A DNA stretch of 56,901 bases from NCBI GenBank assembly GCA_947449735.1, contig CANFTB010000033.1:1-56901 (forward strand). The letters run 5' to 3'. The DNA comes from Chthoniobacteraceae bacterium. Its GTDB lineage: Bacteria; Verrucomicrobiota; Verrucomicrobiia; Chthoniobacterales; Chthoniobacteraceae. The position numbers and the translations under genes are program-made. Shown here piece after piece: positions 43,777 to 53,107 of this stretch. Under the pieces are notes generated by a model that saw only the letters and a program-made list of their open reading frames with translations, was not told where the DNA came from and did not search any database. Positions within the stretch are counted from its first letter, which is position 1. The number at the start of each line of letters is the position of its first letter.

Positions 43777-44835
43777 ATGAAAGTTGCCCTGATCACCGGA
43801 ATCACCGGACAAGACGGTTCGTATCTCGCTGAACAGCTTCTTGAGAAAGGCTACAAGGTGCACGGGATGATCCGGCGCAGCTCCTCGTTTAACACCGGGC
43901 GGATCGACCATTTGTACAACGACCCGTCAGTCCACGGTGTTTCGCTTTTTCTGCACCATGGAGATTTGACCGACTCCAGCAACCTGAACCGTATTCTTGA
44001 GCGCACGGCACCAGACGAGATTTACAATCTCGCAGCACAAAGCCATGTGAAGGTGTCCTTCGAGGTGCCTGAATATACTTCAGAAGTCGATGGAATCGGA
44101 ACTTTGCGTTTTTTGGATGCAATCAAGGAGGTTGGACTCAAAGAAAAGACGCGGTTTTACCAGGCGTCGACGAGCGAACTTTACGGGAAGGTGCAAGCGG
44201 TTCCGCAGGACGAGAACACCCCTTTCTATCCACGCTCACCTTACGCCGTGGCCAAGATCTATGCCTACTGGATGGTGGTGAACTACCGGGAAGCCTACGG
44301 GATTCATGCCTCCAACGGGATTTTGTTCAACCACGAGTCGCCGCGACGGGGCGAGACTTTTGTGACGCGTAAAATCACGATGGCTGCCGCTCGGATCAAG
44401 GCAGGCCTCCAAGACCGCCTGCTGCTGGGAAATCTCGATGCACGCAGGGATTGGGGTTACGCGCCCGAATACACCGAAGGAATGTGGAGAGTCCTGCAGC
44501 AGCAAGATCCTGACGATTACGTGCTAGCAACGAATGAAATGCATACGGTGAGGGAGTTTGTGGATCTGGCTTTCCAGCATCTCGGGATGCGCCTCCGGTT
44601 CGAGGGGGCAGGCGAAAGCGAGGTCGGGGTGGATGAAGAATCCGGCCGCGTGCTAGTCGCAGTGAACCCGCGTTACTACCGCCCGACGGAGGTTGAGCAG
44701 TTGTTGGGCAATCCCGCCAAAGCGCTGAGACAACTCGGTTGGAGTCCTCAAACCAAGTTTGCGGACCTCGTGAGGATCATGGCCGAGGCTGACTGGCGCG
44801 CTTTAGATCGGTCTGAATCAAGTCCGCTGGGTTGA
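43777..44835 (+). CDS. gmd: GDP-mannose 4,6-dehydratase
   Basis: A 352-residue SDR enzyme that makes GDP-4-keto-6-deoxy-D-mannose. The Rossmann motif is [30 protein letters not shown] and [25 protein letters not shown] provide the catalytic Thr/Ser-Tyr-Lys, and [21 protein letters not shown] is diagnostic for Gmd. I chose ATG 43777 over TTG 43771. Its product is a branch point: fcl next door leads to GDP-L-fucose, while the ColD-like protein at 48781 could use the same intermediate. No mannose guanylyltransferase is present in the window. Confidence 0.95.
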   Translation: MKVALITGITGQDGSYLAEQLLEKGYKVHGMIRRSSSFNTGRIDHLYNDPSVHGVSLFLHHGDLTDSSNLNRILERTAPDEIYNLAAQSHVKVSFEVPEYTSEVDGIGTLRFLDAIKEVGLKEKTRFYQASTSELYGKVQAVPQDENTPFYPRSPYAVAKIYAYWMVVNYREAYGIHASNGILFNHESPRRGETFVTRKITMAAARIKAGLQDRLLLGNLDARRDWGYAPEYTEGMWRVLQQQDPDDYVLATNEMHTVREFVDLAFQHLGMRLRFEGAGESEVGVDEESGRVLVAVNPRYYRPTEVEQLLGNPAKALRQLGWSPQTKFADLVRIMAEADWRALDRSESSPLG

Positions 44836-44891
44836 CTAAGCGAAGCATCATCGGAGCGATGTAAACCGAGGGTGTGAAATTTTTCAAAAAG

Positions 44892-45770
44892 ATGTCCATC
44901 CATATTGAATCGGTCAGGGTTTCCGAATGTAAGGGCTTTTCGATTGTAATTCCGACTTGGTGCAACCTTGAATTCCTCAAGATATGCCTTAGGTCTTTGC
45001 AGCAAAACTCTCAAATGCAGCATCAAGTGATTGTGCATTTGAACGATGGAAAAGATGGAAGTGCGGACTATGTGCGCGAGCTCGGAATTGATTTCACCGA
45101 GAGCGAAGAAAATATAGGAGTTTGTTATGCTGTAAACCTAGCCGCTTCCCTTGCGCGTCATGATTGGCTTCTTTTCCTTAATGATGACATGTATTGTTGC
45201 CCTGGATGGGACATTGAATTGGCTAAAAAAATCGATCAAATTGGCCATGACGGTTGTATGTTGTCTGGAACGATGATTGAGCCGTTTGAGACGGGGAATT
45301 CGTGTGTGGCAGTGAAAGATTTCGGCAGGGGTGCCTCTAGTTTTGACGAAGCAGGATTGCTCTCGGCGTATTCGTCACTCGCCAAGGCGGATTGGAACGG
45401 CGCTACATGGCCGCCTACGCTCCTAAGCAAACGCTGGTGGAATGCCATTGGTGGGTTCAGCACAGACTTTTCTCCGGGAATCAGTAGCGATAATGATTTG
45501 AGTATGAAAATGTGGCATGCTGGGTGTCGCACTTTTATCGGAGTGGGAACCAGTCTCGTTTACCATTTTGTCTCCCGGAGTACTGCGAAGATCCAAAAAA
45601 ATAACGGCCGGAGGCAGTTTTTTAAAAAATGGGGTGTGCCGCAGTCGTTATTCGATCGAGCTTTCCTGCGTCGTGGCGAGCAGAATCGAAGTATGGCTCT
45701 CCCAGAGCCGACAAGGAATTTTTCCTACTACTCCAATGTCGTAAGGCATTACATGAAGTACGGCCCGTAG
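44892..45770 (+). CDS. Glycosyltransferase family 2
   Basis: A GT-A glycosyltransferase of about 292 residues. FSIVIPTWCNLEFLKICLRSL is the nucleotide-binding opening, and FLNDDMYCCPGWD provides the metal-binding DxD-like motif. A later WNAIGGFSTDFSPGISSDNDLSMKMW segment holds the ED-like acceptor region. A GTG at 44874 would add six residues. The DNA is visibly AT-richer than the gmd gene just upstream, consistent with a separate origin. Donor and acceptor cannot be predicted. Confidence 0.85.
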   Translation: MSIHIESVRVSECKGFSIVIPTWCNLEFLKICLRSLQQNSQMQHQVIVHLNDGKDGSADYVRELGIDFTESEENIGVCYAVNLAASLARHDWLLFLNDDMYCCPGWDIELAKKIDQIGHDGCMLSGTMIEPFETGNSCVAVKDFGRGASSFDEAGLLSAYSSLAKADWNGATWPPTLLSKRWWNAIGGFSTDFSPGISSDNDLSMKMWHAGCRTFIGVGTSLVYHFVSRSTAKIQKNNGRRQFFKKWGVPQSLFDRAFLRRGEQNRSMALPEPTRNFSYYSNVVRHYMKYGP

Positions 45771-45778
45771 GCGACCGG

Positions 45779-46594
45779 TCATTTTCCTGTGATGCTTTTT
45801 TCACGTCGTCTTTCGTTCACCTCATACTCATAAAGTTGAGAATATCGGGTGAAAGTGGAGAATGCTGTGGCAACCGCTATATAAAATCCGGGAAATCCAT
45901 CCAGGAAGCCGAGGCGGATCAAATAAGCGCGAAAAAACCTCCAGCAAGCTCTACTGATTGTAGAAAATAGCGACCATCTTTTTTTACCCTCAATCTGCCG
46001 CTCCAAAAAGTAGTTGGCGAACACGGGCATTTTTAAAGTATGCGAATTGATCGAGGGAAAGGAATAGTGATTTAAATCCACCGGAAGCTTCACATGCTTG
46101 CCTTCCAACTCGATTTTATCATGTTCCGCTGATCCCGACCAACGAGCTTTCCCCCGCTCGAAGAGTCGCAAGCTCCAGTCGGGGTACCAATCTCCATGGG
46201 TAATCCAACGGCCTAAAAACCACACTTTCCGCCGAAAGGCTGCGCCAGCCGCTTGCCTGTCTGGTTGAGTGATAAAGTTCTTAATGGCGCGAGCCATCTC
46301 TTCTGAAACCTCTTCATCTGCATCCAGCGCCAGCACCCAGGGTTGACTGACCTGTGCTAAAGCGAACGCTTTTTGGTCTCTATATCCTTGCCATGGATGT
46401 TCAATAACTCTGGCGCCATATCCTTGAGCTACGGCGACAGTGTCATCGGTGCAGTTGTTTACCACGACCACAATTTCGGCAACCCATCCGAAAACGCTGC
46501 CCAAACTTTTGTGAAGGTTATGAGCTTCATTGCGCGCAATCATAGACACGCTGATGGGGAGCGCCCCACTTCTATCTACTCGACTGGCGTCCAT
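45779..46594 (-). CDS. Glycosyltransferase family 2 (WaaE/KdtX-like)
   Basis: A 271-residue GT2 enzyme. ISVSMIARNEAHNLHKSLGSV opens the nucleotide-binding fold, VNNCTDDT follows, and LALDADEEV contains the DAD metal-binding motif. GDWYPDWSLRLFERGKARW is typical of the WaaE/KdtX group, which adds glucose to lipopolysaccharide inner core. The C-terminal part has a hydrophobic segment that could associate with the membrane. Its 5' end overlaps the GT9 gene's 3' end by 23 bases, so the two are co-translated. It is convergent with the GT2 gene to its left, 8 bases away. Confidence 0.87.
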   Translation of the reverse strand: MDASRVDRSGALPISVSMIARNEAHNLHKSLGSVFGWVAEIVVVVNNCTDDTVAVAQGYGARVIEHPWQGYRDQKAFALAQVSQPWVLALDADEEVSEEMARAIKNFITQPDRQAAGAAFRRKVWFLGRWITHGDWYPDWSLRLFERGKARWSGSAEHDKIELEGKHVKLPVDLNHYSFPSINSHTLKMPVFANYFLERQIEGKKRWSLFSTISRACWRFFRAYLIRLGFLDGFPGFYIAVATAFSTFTRYSQLYEYEVNERRREKSITGK

Positions 46595-47588
46595 ATCTGC
46601 TCTGAATTTTCGCCCAGACCTCGTCTACAGTCACGCCCAGGATACAGGGCGTGCTGCTCTGGCAGTCGGAAAAGTGACCATTACACACACAGGACGAACC
46701 AGAGAGTCCTTGGCAATGACGTGACAAAGGGAGCCATTGATTCATGTCGCTCGGACCAAAGATGCCGACCGTCGGAACGCCCAATCCGGCGGCGATGTGT
46801 AGTGGCCCAGTATCACCGGATATAAATAGTCCCGCACGCTCAACCACCGAAATAAAAGACGCGAGATTTGGAGTGCTGGGAAGCACATTGGCAGTAGGGA
46901 CCCTCCGCCTCAACTCGTCGAGAAGCTTCCTTTCGCGGATACTGACTCCAGACGAAAAGAATAGAGGCACATTAGTCTCGATCGCGCGGGTTGCAATTTC
47001 AGCCCAACGGTCCACCGGCCATTCTTTTTTCGGTTGGCTGGTGGAAAGGTGGGCGAGCGCCACCCCTTTCTGGGGGAAAATACTTTTTGCGAATGGTTCC
47101 CACGTAGGATCCGAATGAACCTCTGGTTCTGTATTAGTAGGTGGTGGAACGTTCCAAGCCTTCAGCGTGTGGATGTCACGCTGGACTTCATGAAGCCCGT
47201 TCGGAGCCTTTAAAATTTCCTGCGTATAGCAGCAGCGTCTCCCACGGAACCCATTATCACTAAGGCTTCCAAGGCGCTCACGCGCCCCCACGAGCAGGCT
47301 TAGCAGCGCACCCCGATCATTGCCTTCGAAGTCGATCGAGCGATTGAAATTCTTCATTCGCAACTGGATGACTGTGTTAATGGAGTGCCGAAGGGCCCCA
47401 TTTTGGAAGCCTTTCTGAATACCCCAAACCTTTTCAATCCACGGGATATTTTGCAAAACAGCGACAGCTTCACTCCTGACCAATACATGCAACTCTGAAT
47501 CAGCCCAATGCTCCTTCAGTGCCCTGAGAGCCGGAACCATCATGGCCACGTCCCCGAGAAGCTTGAACTTTACCGCAAGAATTTTCAC
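46572..47588 (-). CDS. Glycosyltransferase family 9 (heptosyltransferase-like)
   Basis: A 338-residue GT-B enzyme with a GTG start. The N-terminal MKILAVKFKLLGDVAMMVPALRALKEHWADSELHVLV is the family opening, with the catalytic Asp in LLGDV. The C-terminal donor site is SGDTGPLHIAAGLGVPTVGIFGPSD. GT9 enzymes transfer heptose or related sugars in lipopolysaccharide core. The C-terminal CVCNGHFSDCQSSTPC segment contains several Cys. It overlaps the GT2 gene downstream, an arrangement repeated by the GT9/GT2 pair at 54059-56172. Confidence 0.88.
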   Translation of the reverse strand: MKILAVKFKLLGDVAMMVPALRALKEHWADSELHVLVRSEAVAVLQNIPWIEKVWGIQKGFQNGALRHSINTVIQLRMKNFNRSIDFEGNDRGALLSLLVGARERLGSLSDNGFRGRRCCYTQEILKAPNGLHEVQRDIHTLKAWNVPPPTNTEPEVHSDPTWEPFAKSIFPQKGVALAHLSTSQPKKEWPVDRWAEIATRAIETNVPLFFSSGVSIRERKLLDELRRRVPTANVLPSTPNLASFISVVERAGLFISGDTGPLHIAAGLGVPTVGIFGPSDMNQWLPLSRHCQGLSGSSCVCNGHFSDCQSSTPCILGVTVDEVWAKIQSRYGRQSSR

Positions 47589-47925
47589 AGAAGTGAGCTT
47601 AATGGAATGGAGTGATCACCACAAAAGGGACGGAAAAGTTTCAAGGGAGTTTTGCGTGATGCAATCGTGAATTGTGTCGCTTCGGCGATCGTGTGACAGG
47701 CTTGGAGATTCTATGAAGCCCAGTGGTTGTTTGTTTGGAGCTGGAGTGTGAGATGCTAGGTGGGTCCGGAGGTCCGTGGGTAAGTTTTCGGAGCGCTTTC
47801 AGCCTTGTGCTGAGATGGCCCCTTGTGCTGAATCGAACTCTGTCTACTGACGACCTTATGTGTTGGCATGTAACAGTTCGCTCCAATGGTTGCCGTTTAT
47901 CGCAGCTTGAAGAGCAGGTATTTCT
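47589..47925. other. Intergenic region between divergent GT9 and FkbM genes
   Basis: 337 bases with no credible gene; the short frames present show no family features. It should hold the divergent promoters of the GT9 and FkbM methyltransferase genes. No clear hairpin or repeat was recognised. Confidence 0.4.
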
Positions 47926-48609
47926 ATGAAATCATATTCCCAATTCGGCGAGGATAAACTCATATTTGATTATTTCAATAAACACGATGGCGTATTTGTT
48001 GAAATAGGTGCAAACGATCCTGTTAACCTCTCGCAAACATATTTACTTGAGCAAAATGGATGGACCGGAGTTTTAGTGGAGCCGCTTCCGCACCTTGCTG
48101 AAAAATTAAGACTGCTGCGACCCCGAAGCAGGGTATTTGAATGCGCTGCGGCTTCTCCTCTGCGCCGCGGAGAATCTTTTATTTACACTGGAGAGAATGA
48201 CTCCTTGGCAAGTCTGGGAGAAGAAACTGGAGGGGATAGAATAACGGTGAAAACCCGGACAATGGACGAGATCCTGTTGGAGGCTGGGTGTGGCAAAATT
48301 GATTTTCTGTCGATGGATGTGGAAGGGTTTGAAATGGAGGTTTTTGCCGGCTTTGATCTGGCGAGATGGGCGCCCGCTTTGATTGTGATCGAGGATCATG
48401 TGCATGATCTTCAGAAGCATCGTTACATGATATCGCAAGGTTACAAACTAGTGAATCGCTTGGGGTGTAACAATTGGTATATTCCCTCTAGCCTGCCCTG
48501 GAAAGGTCCCTGCCACCTCTCTGCTTTTGAGCGAGTTAGAAAGTTTTACCTTGCTCTACCGCTCCGGAAGATGAAGCTCTCTTTGAAGCGGAATAAAATC
48601 CTCCGATAA
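47926..48609 (+). CDS. FkbM-family methyltransferase
   Basis: A 227-residue SAM-dependent O-methyltransferase. SQFGEDKLIFDYF opens the family; VFVEIGANDPVNLSQTYLLE is motif I of the SAM fold; GVLVEPLPHLAEKL and IDFLSMDVEGFEMEVFAGFD complete the signature. In surface-glycan loci such enzymes usually methylate sugar hydroxyls. The reading frame is AT-richer than its neighbours. The 171-base gap before the convergent ColD-like gene contains no gene. Confidence 0.88.
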   Translation: MKSYSQFGEDKLIFDYFNKHDGVFVEIGANDPVNLSQTYLLEQNGWTGVLVEPLPHLAEKLRLLRPRSRVFECAAASPLRRGESFIYTGENDSLASLGEETGGDRITVKTRTMDEILLEAGCGKIDFLSMDVEGFEMEVFAGFDLARWAPALIVIEDHVHDLQKHRYMISQGYKLVNRLGCNNWYIPSSLPWKGPCHLSAFERVRKFYLALPLRKMKLSLKRNKILR

Positions 48610-48780
48610 AGCGGATTGCTGAAATGAAATCGCTGCGCGGAGAAATCAGGCTATTTTTATATGGAGTAAGCCGTTCTGAATCCGTTTGTGCATGTCGGTG
48701 GTCGGACCGGGACGCGGCATCGACAACATGGAGGTTCTGAACTCGGAGCTGATGCCTTAATTCGAAGGGCCTAAAAAGGT

Positions 48781-49944
48781 TTAGATGGATTTGGCCTTCG
48801 CGCGGAAGTGAGTCGCGACGTATGCAATATCCTCGGGCGTGATGTTTGCGTGGTTTGGCAAGTACAGACCGTAGTCGTGAACCTTGTCAGCTACCTTGAG
48901 GTGCGTGGGGCCATACTTCTTGATCCAGAACGGCTGGCGTCCCATTGACCCGCAGACCAACGGTCGGCATTCGATACCTTGGGACAGCAGGTATTTCGAA
49001 AGCTCAAGGCGGTTGGCTGCAAAAGTGCCGAAGGCGAAACTAGAGACGAAGCTGTCATTGCTATGCTGCGCGAAGAATTCGGGCAAGGCTTGGCGGTACA
49101 ACTCGAAGTTCCTGGAGCGTACCTTGGCGATATCTGGCAGGCGTTTCAACTGGAGCCGACCGAGGTATGCGTTCAGGTCAGTGGAACGGAGGTTGTATCC
49201 CGCGTAGTAGAAGCTGTAGAACTCGCGAAAGTCGTCAATTTCGTATTCTTGTTTCCAAGCCTGTCGGTCCACCTCCGGCACGTCGCGTGACCAGCCATGA
49301 GAGCGGATGGAGAGCATCACGCTGTAGAGCTTGTCATCGCTGAGCGTGATAGCGCCGCCTTCGATGCTCGAGATGTGGTGGCCGTAGTAGAAGGAGAAGG
49401 ACCCGGCGAGGGAAAGCGCGCCTGTCTTCTTGCCTTTGTATTCGGATCCCAAGGCTTCACAAGCATCCTCGATGACAAGGCAACCGTACTGGTCACAGAG
49501 GGAATTAATGGCGTCCATCTGGTTAGGGTGGCCCAAGATGTGAACGAGTATTAATAGCGCCGGACGTTCCTTTTTGAGCAGGTCCTCGAGGTGATTGAGA
49601 TCAACGCCCAGGTCATTCGGGTCGGAATCGCAGAGGAAACACTCAAATCCCAGCTGCATGAACGGAGACAACGTGGTGATCCATGAGACGGCCGGGACGA
49701 TAACCTTTTTGTTCCGGAGGTAACCAGCTTCGAGGAGGCTGGAGGCCATGAGGAGATTAGCGGACGAGCCGCTGTTGACCATGATGCTGTACTTACTGCC
49801 CGTGTAGGCGGCGAACTCGGCCTCGAACTCACGGGTGAGCGGCCCTTTGGTCAGCTGCTTGCCTTCCTGTATCCAGTTGGCAAGCGAGCGAATCTCTTCC
49901 TCTGATATCGTATTTTCGGCCAGCTTGATAGAACGCTTAGTCAT
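48781..49944 (-). CDS. PLP-fold sugar 3-dehydratase, ColD-like (His in place of Lys)
   Basis: A 387-residue DegT/DnrJ/EryC1/StrS-family protein. In aminotransferases of this fold the PLP Lys sits before a GEGG-like motif. Here the segment reads SFYYGHHISSIEGG, with His189 where Lys is expected. That is the hallmark of the 3-dehydratases ColD and RfbH/DdhC. VNSGSSANLL, IEDACEALG (Asp160 for the pyridine nitrogen), IRSHGWSRD, GYNLRSTDLNAYLG and GIECRPLV all parallel ColD as I recall it. At 387 residues it matches ColD (about 388) rather than RfbH (about 437). The expected substrate is GDP-4-keto-6-deoxy-mannose from gmd. Confidence 0.82.
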   Translation of the reverse strand: MTKRSIKLAENTISEEEIRSLANWIQEGKQLTKGPLTREFEAEFAAYTGSKYSIMVNSGSSANLLMASSLLEAGYLRNKKVIVPAVSWITTLSPFMQLGFECFLCDSDPNDLGVDLNHLEDLLKKERPALLILVHILGHPNQMDAINSLCDQYGCLVIEDACEALGSEYKGKKTGALSLAGSFSFYYGHHISSIEGGAITLSDDKLYSVMLSIRSHGWSRDVPEVDRQAWKQEYEIDDFREFYSFYYAGYNLRSTDLNAYLGRLQLKRLPDIAKVRSRNFELYRQALPEFFAQHSNDSFVSSFAFGTFAANRLELSKYLLSQGIECRPLVCGSMGRQPFWIKKYGPTHLKVADKVHDYGLYLPNHANITPEDIAYVATHFRAKAKSI

Positions 49945-49950
49945 GGTAAA

Positions 49951-50808
49951 TCAGGGGCGCTTAGGATGGAACAGGCGGTCTATGCCGCGATGGATCTTGG
50001 CTAGAAAGCGCAAAAACGAAAGCCAGACTCGGGCCGGTGAGTCGAGACGGAAGGTCTTCACCAGCCAAGCGATGGTGTAATAGAGCCTGGCCTCCTCGTA
50101 GGCTCGGTCAAGGGCCTGCTTTCGTGCTGCATCTTTATGCGCATCGATGGTGATCGAGCCCTCATGTGAAGAAAACACCGCCAGGGGCTCGTCCACATAG
50201 CCGAATTTTTTGTAGTCCAAAGTGGTCATGGCCGTCATCAGCCAATCTGGGCCCACGCCGCGGTATTCGAACCGTGTGAAAGGAACCCGCCCCACTATCA
50301 GGTGATTGATGATATCTTTGCGGCGGATCAGAGTCGCACCAGGGGAAACCAGGCCCTTGATTTGGTCGGACATGAAACGGCGGACGGAGTAGACTCCCGT
50401 CGGTCCCAGGTTAGTGAAGAGGTAGGAGAGTCGCTGCTGCGTGGCATCGTCGCGGACTTCCGCACACGAAAGGCAAAAGGCGACGTCCGGGCCCATCAAT
50501 GCCATGCACTTCTCGATGAACGTCGGAGCGATGAAATCGTCGTCATAGTTGATATGGACAAACTCACCCGATGCCGAAACGACGCCATCTAGCCAAGCGA
50601 AATGGACGCCAGAATCGTGTTCGCGGCGCACGTAGCGGATTCGGTCGCCATATGAGCGGGCAACTGCCGGGGTATCATCGGTGCTGCCATGATCGCAGAC
50701 TACGACTTCACAGGTGAGCGTCTGCGCTAAGGCAGAGTCGATGCATCGCCGGAGCATGCCTGAGCGGTTGAAGGTCGGAATAACAATAGAGACCCGCTGG
50801 GTGTTCAT
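49951..50808 (-). CDS. Glycosyltransferase family 2
   Basis: A 285-residue GT-A enzyme. VSIVIPTFNRSGMLRRCIDSALAQ and CDHGSTDDTPAV form the nucleotide-binding half; the metal motif is in HINYDDDFIAPTFIEKC. It is flanked by the SDR gene, with a 4-base ATGA overlap, and by the ColD-like gene, 6 bases downstream. It is thus the middle gene of a compact three-gene minus-strand unit and a good candidate to transfer the dideoxy sugar those genes may make. Confidence 0.87.
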   Translation of the reverse strand: MNTQRVSIVIPTFNRSGMLRRCIDSALAQTLTCEVVVCDHGSTDDTPAVARSYGDRIRYVRREHDSGVHFAWLDGVVSASGEFVHINYDDDFIAPTFIEKCMALMGPDVAFCLSCAEVRDDATQQRLSYLFTNLGPTGVYSVRRFMSDQIKGLVSPGATLIRRKDIINHLIVGRVPFTRFEYRGVGPDWLMTAMTTLDYKKFGYVDEPLAVFSSHEGSITIDAHKDAARKQALDRAYEEARLYYTIAWLVKTFRLDSPARVWLSFLRFLAKIHRGIDRLFHPKRP

Positions 50809-51596
50809 GTGCCGAGAATCTGACGGAGACGGGAGATGTCGGCAACCAAGGAGGATGGGCTTCCCTCGGAGGCGTTGACGATCTGCAGGATCCGAGGGGC
50901 CAGCGATTGCACGAAATCACCTATCTTCGTGCCGTGACCAGAGCCAATGTTGACTATGCCTGTGGCCTGCTTGTTCATCAAAGCACGGACCTTGGTGACA
51001 ACCTCATCTGCCCGGGAGAGGTCGCGGACGTCGTCCGCACCGAACAGCCGGAACGGCTGGGCAAGGTTCTCGGTGGCAAACCGGCGCTGTAAGGATGGAT
51101 ATAGGAAAGATCCAGACTGGGATGGGTGGTAGAAGCTGAAAATACGCCCGATGCAATAGGGTACGCCGGCGGCTTCCGCAGAAGCCTCGACGACCTGCTC
51201 GCCCAAGCGCTTCGAAAGGCCATAAAGGTTGATGGGGGCAACCGGTGCGGACTCGCTGATGGGCGCAGACTGCGGATTGTAGACGTGGCTGCTACTCGCA
51301 TAAAATAACCAGGGTTTTTGCGGCAGCGGGCTGAGTTCGGCTATGAGGTTGGCTGTTCCTCCGACGTTGACCTGAAAGGCGTGGGCAGGGTTGGCCTGAA
51401 CAGATTGGGTCGGAACCAAGGCAGCTAAGTGGACAATAGCGTCGAAGCGGTAGGCTTGCAGCCAAGCCCGGAGTTCCTCCGCCCGACAAATATCGCCCGA
51501 AAAGCAATCGTGGAGTGAACCGGCAGCAGACAGTTGCGCCTGAAGAAGCTTTCCCAGCGTGCCCCGACCACCTGTGATGCCTATGCGCATAGCCAT
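50805..51596 (-). CDS. NAD(P)-dependent SDR (epimerase/reductase-like)
   Basis: An extended SDR of about 263 residues. GITGGRGTLGKLLQAQL is the Rossmann motif, HLAALVP the usual downstream strand, and YASSSHVYNP with INLYGLSKRLGEQVV supplies Ser, Tyr and Lys. It is shorter than GalE or Fcl and resembles 4-ketoreductases in layout. It is the first gene of the SDR/GT2/ColD-like unit and could be the 4-keto reductase (ColC-like) finishing a GDP-3,6-dideoxyhexose. ATG starts at 51596 and 51590 are both possible. Confidence 0.8.
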   Translation of the reverse strand: MAMRIGITGGRGTLGKLLQAQLSAAGSLHDCFSGDICRAEELRAWLQAYRFDAIVHLAALVPTQSVQANPAHAFQVNVGGTANLIAELSPLPQKPWLFYASSSHVYNPQSAPISESAPVAPINLYGLSKRLGEQVVEASAEAAGVPYCIGRIFSFYHPSQSGSFLYPSLQRRFATENLAQPFRLFGADDVRDLSRADEVVTKVRALMNKQATGIVNIGSGHGTKIGDFVQSLAPRILQIVNASEGSPSSLVADISRLRQILGT

Positions 51597-51797
51597 AGAA
51601 ATGTATTGCACATGCAATAATTCGGTTTTGACATGAAGCCGTCTTGGTTTGGTTTTAGCAGTTCCGGCGGAGCCGTTTGACTCCTGCAGAGGCCCCTTTG
51701 CTCTGCACGCCGCAAAAGGAAGGGGGCTTTTCTAATTTGCAGCGCTAGCTTCCGGACGGCCCTATTCGTCGTTAACGGTAAGATCGCAGGGCAGCTG

Positions 51798-52925
51798 TCA
51801 TTTAATAATGTGTTTCAATAGGTCTTGCAATTGGTTCTCCCAAGCACCCACTCCAAAGCTGGTTAGAGCTGTTTGGCGCATATTCACAATATTCACACAA
51901 GAATGATGAATGTTTTTTGATGCCGCAGAGAGCCATTCATCCATAAGTTGGGGGCGTTTGTCGATGGGTATCAATGGATAGTTTTTACCTAGTGTGTAAG
52001 GTAGTGCTCCAACGCTAAACGCCAAGAGTGGACAGTTCATCATAATCGCCTCTAAGGCAGAAAGTCCGAAGCTCTCAGCGAGTGTGCCTGGCTGAATGGC
52101 GAGGTCAGCTGCCGCCAGAATTTCAGGCACGTCGCTTCTGGGACCCAGAAATTGTATTCGCCCACGGCTCGCGAATTGGAGCCGTTGAATTTCTTCGAGA
52201 TCTGCGCCGTGTCCCGGGCCAGCGATAACGAGTCGTGCATTTTTTGGAAAGCGGGGGTCGTCAAGAAAGCTTTTAGCCAACCATGGTTGCCCTTTTGCAG
52301 CTCCAATCCGGCCGATGCAAACGGCTATGTGGTCGGACTCGTGCCAGCCGAAATTTCGACGCAGAAGCTCTCTGTCGTAAAGTGCTGGATTGAAGCGACC
52401 CTCGTCGGTGCGCGGATTGAGCGTGAAAACTTTTGAGGGAAGGATCCCTGTCTGGTTCGCATGCTCGGCAACGGGAGCGCTAGCCACTAACCTGTCCGCC
52501 CGGCCTGCGCCGTAGCGAAGCCATTTCTTTGGACAGGATTCGTCATGAAAACGGTACTCTCCTTGCCACATCGACAGGACTGGTCTGTTGGCTGATCTAA
52601 AAAGTAACGCAGCCCATAGGGTGTAAAAATCGCCGGAAAACAGAATCTGTTTTTTTGAGTCGCGTGAAAGAAAGGCTCTTACCTTTGAAATAAACTGCGG
52701 TAAGTGGATCCAGCTGGCGGGTTTCCGGGGATAGGGAAACGGAACAACCAGTTGGTCGTTTGTGGTTGCTGCAAACCGATCAAAAAGTTCACCCTTGGCA
52801 GATGAGACTAGGCGGGTGGACCAGCCTTGATCACGAAGGCACTCCAGTATGCTCAGCGCACTCAGTTCTGCTCCGCCCAAGCTTGTACCTTTAAAAAACA
52901 GGACGATGGAAGGCTTGGATGACAT
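51798..52925 (-). CDS. Glycosyltransferase family 4
   Basis: A 375-residue GT-B enzyme. The N-terminal FFKGTSLGGAELSALSILECL is the acceptor-domain opening. The C-terminal half has GRIGAAKGQPWLAKSFL and the donor-binding PGTLAESFGLSALEAIMMNCPLLAF, the EX7E motif of retaining GT4 enzymes. It stands alone on the minus strand, about 180 bases from its neighbours on each side. Specificity cannot be predicted. Confidence 0.88.
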   Translation of the reverse strand: MSSKPSIVLFFKGTSLGGAELSALSILECLRDQGWSTRLVSSAKGELFDRFAATTNDQLVVPFPYPRKPASWIHLPQFISKVRAFLSRDSKKQILFSGDFYTLWAALLFRSANRPVLSMWQGEYRFHDESCPKKWLRYGAGRADRLVASAPVAEHANQTGILPSKVFTLNPRTDEGRFNPALYDRELLRRNFGWHESDHIAVCIGRIGAAKGQPWLAKSFLDDPRFPKNARLVIAGPGHGADLEEIQRLQFASRGRIQFLGPRSDVPEILAAADLAIQPGTLAESFGLSALEAIMMNCPLLAFSVGALPYTLGKNYPLIPIDKRPQLMDEWLSAASKNIHHSCVNIVNMRQTALTSFGVGAWENQLQDLLKHIIK

Positions 52926-53107
52926 TCAAAGATGGTTTGTCACGTGTAGGGTAGTGTATTGTCCTTAATTTGTCGCGGTGCTTCTGATTACAGCTTGTGC
53001 TGGGGATTCTATGGAAATTTATTCTTTAAGTAGTCCGTTGCAGCATGTGCAGCGAATTGAAGCTCGGCGGTTTTTTGGGTTGCGTAATCCGTTTATTAAA
53101 CAGTTTT

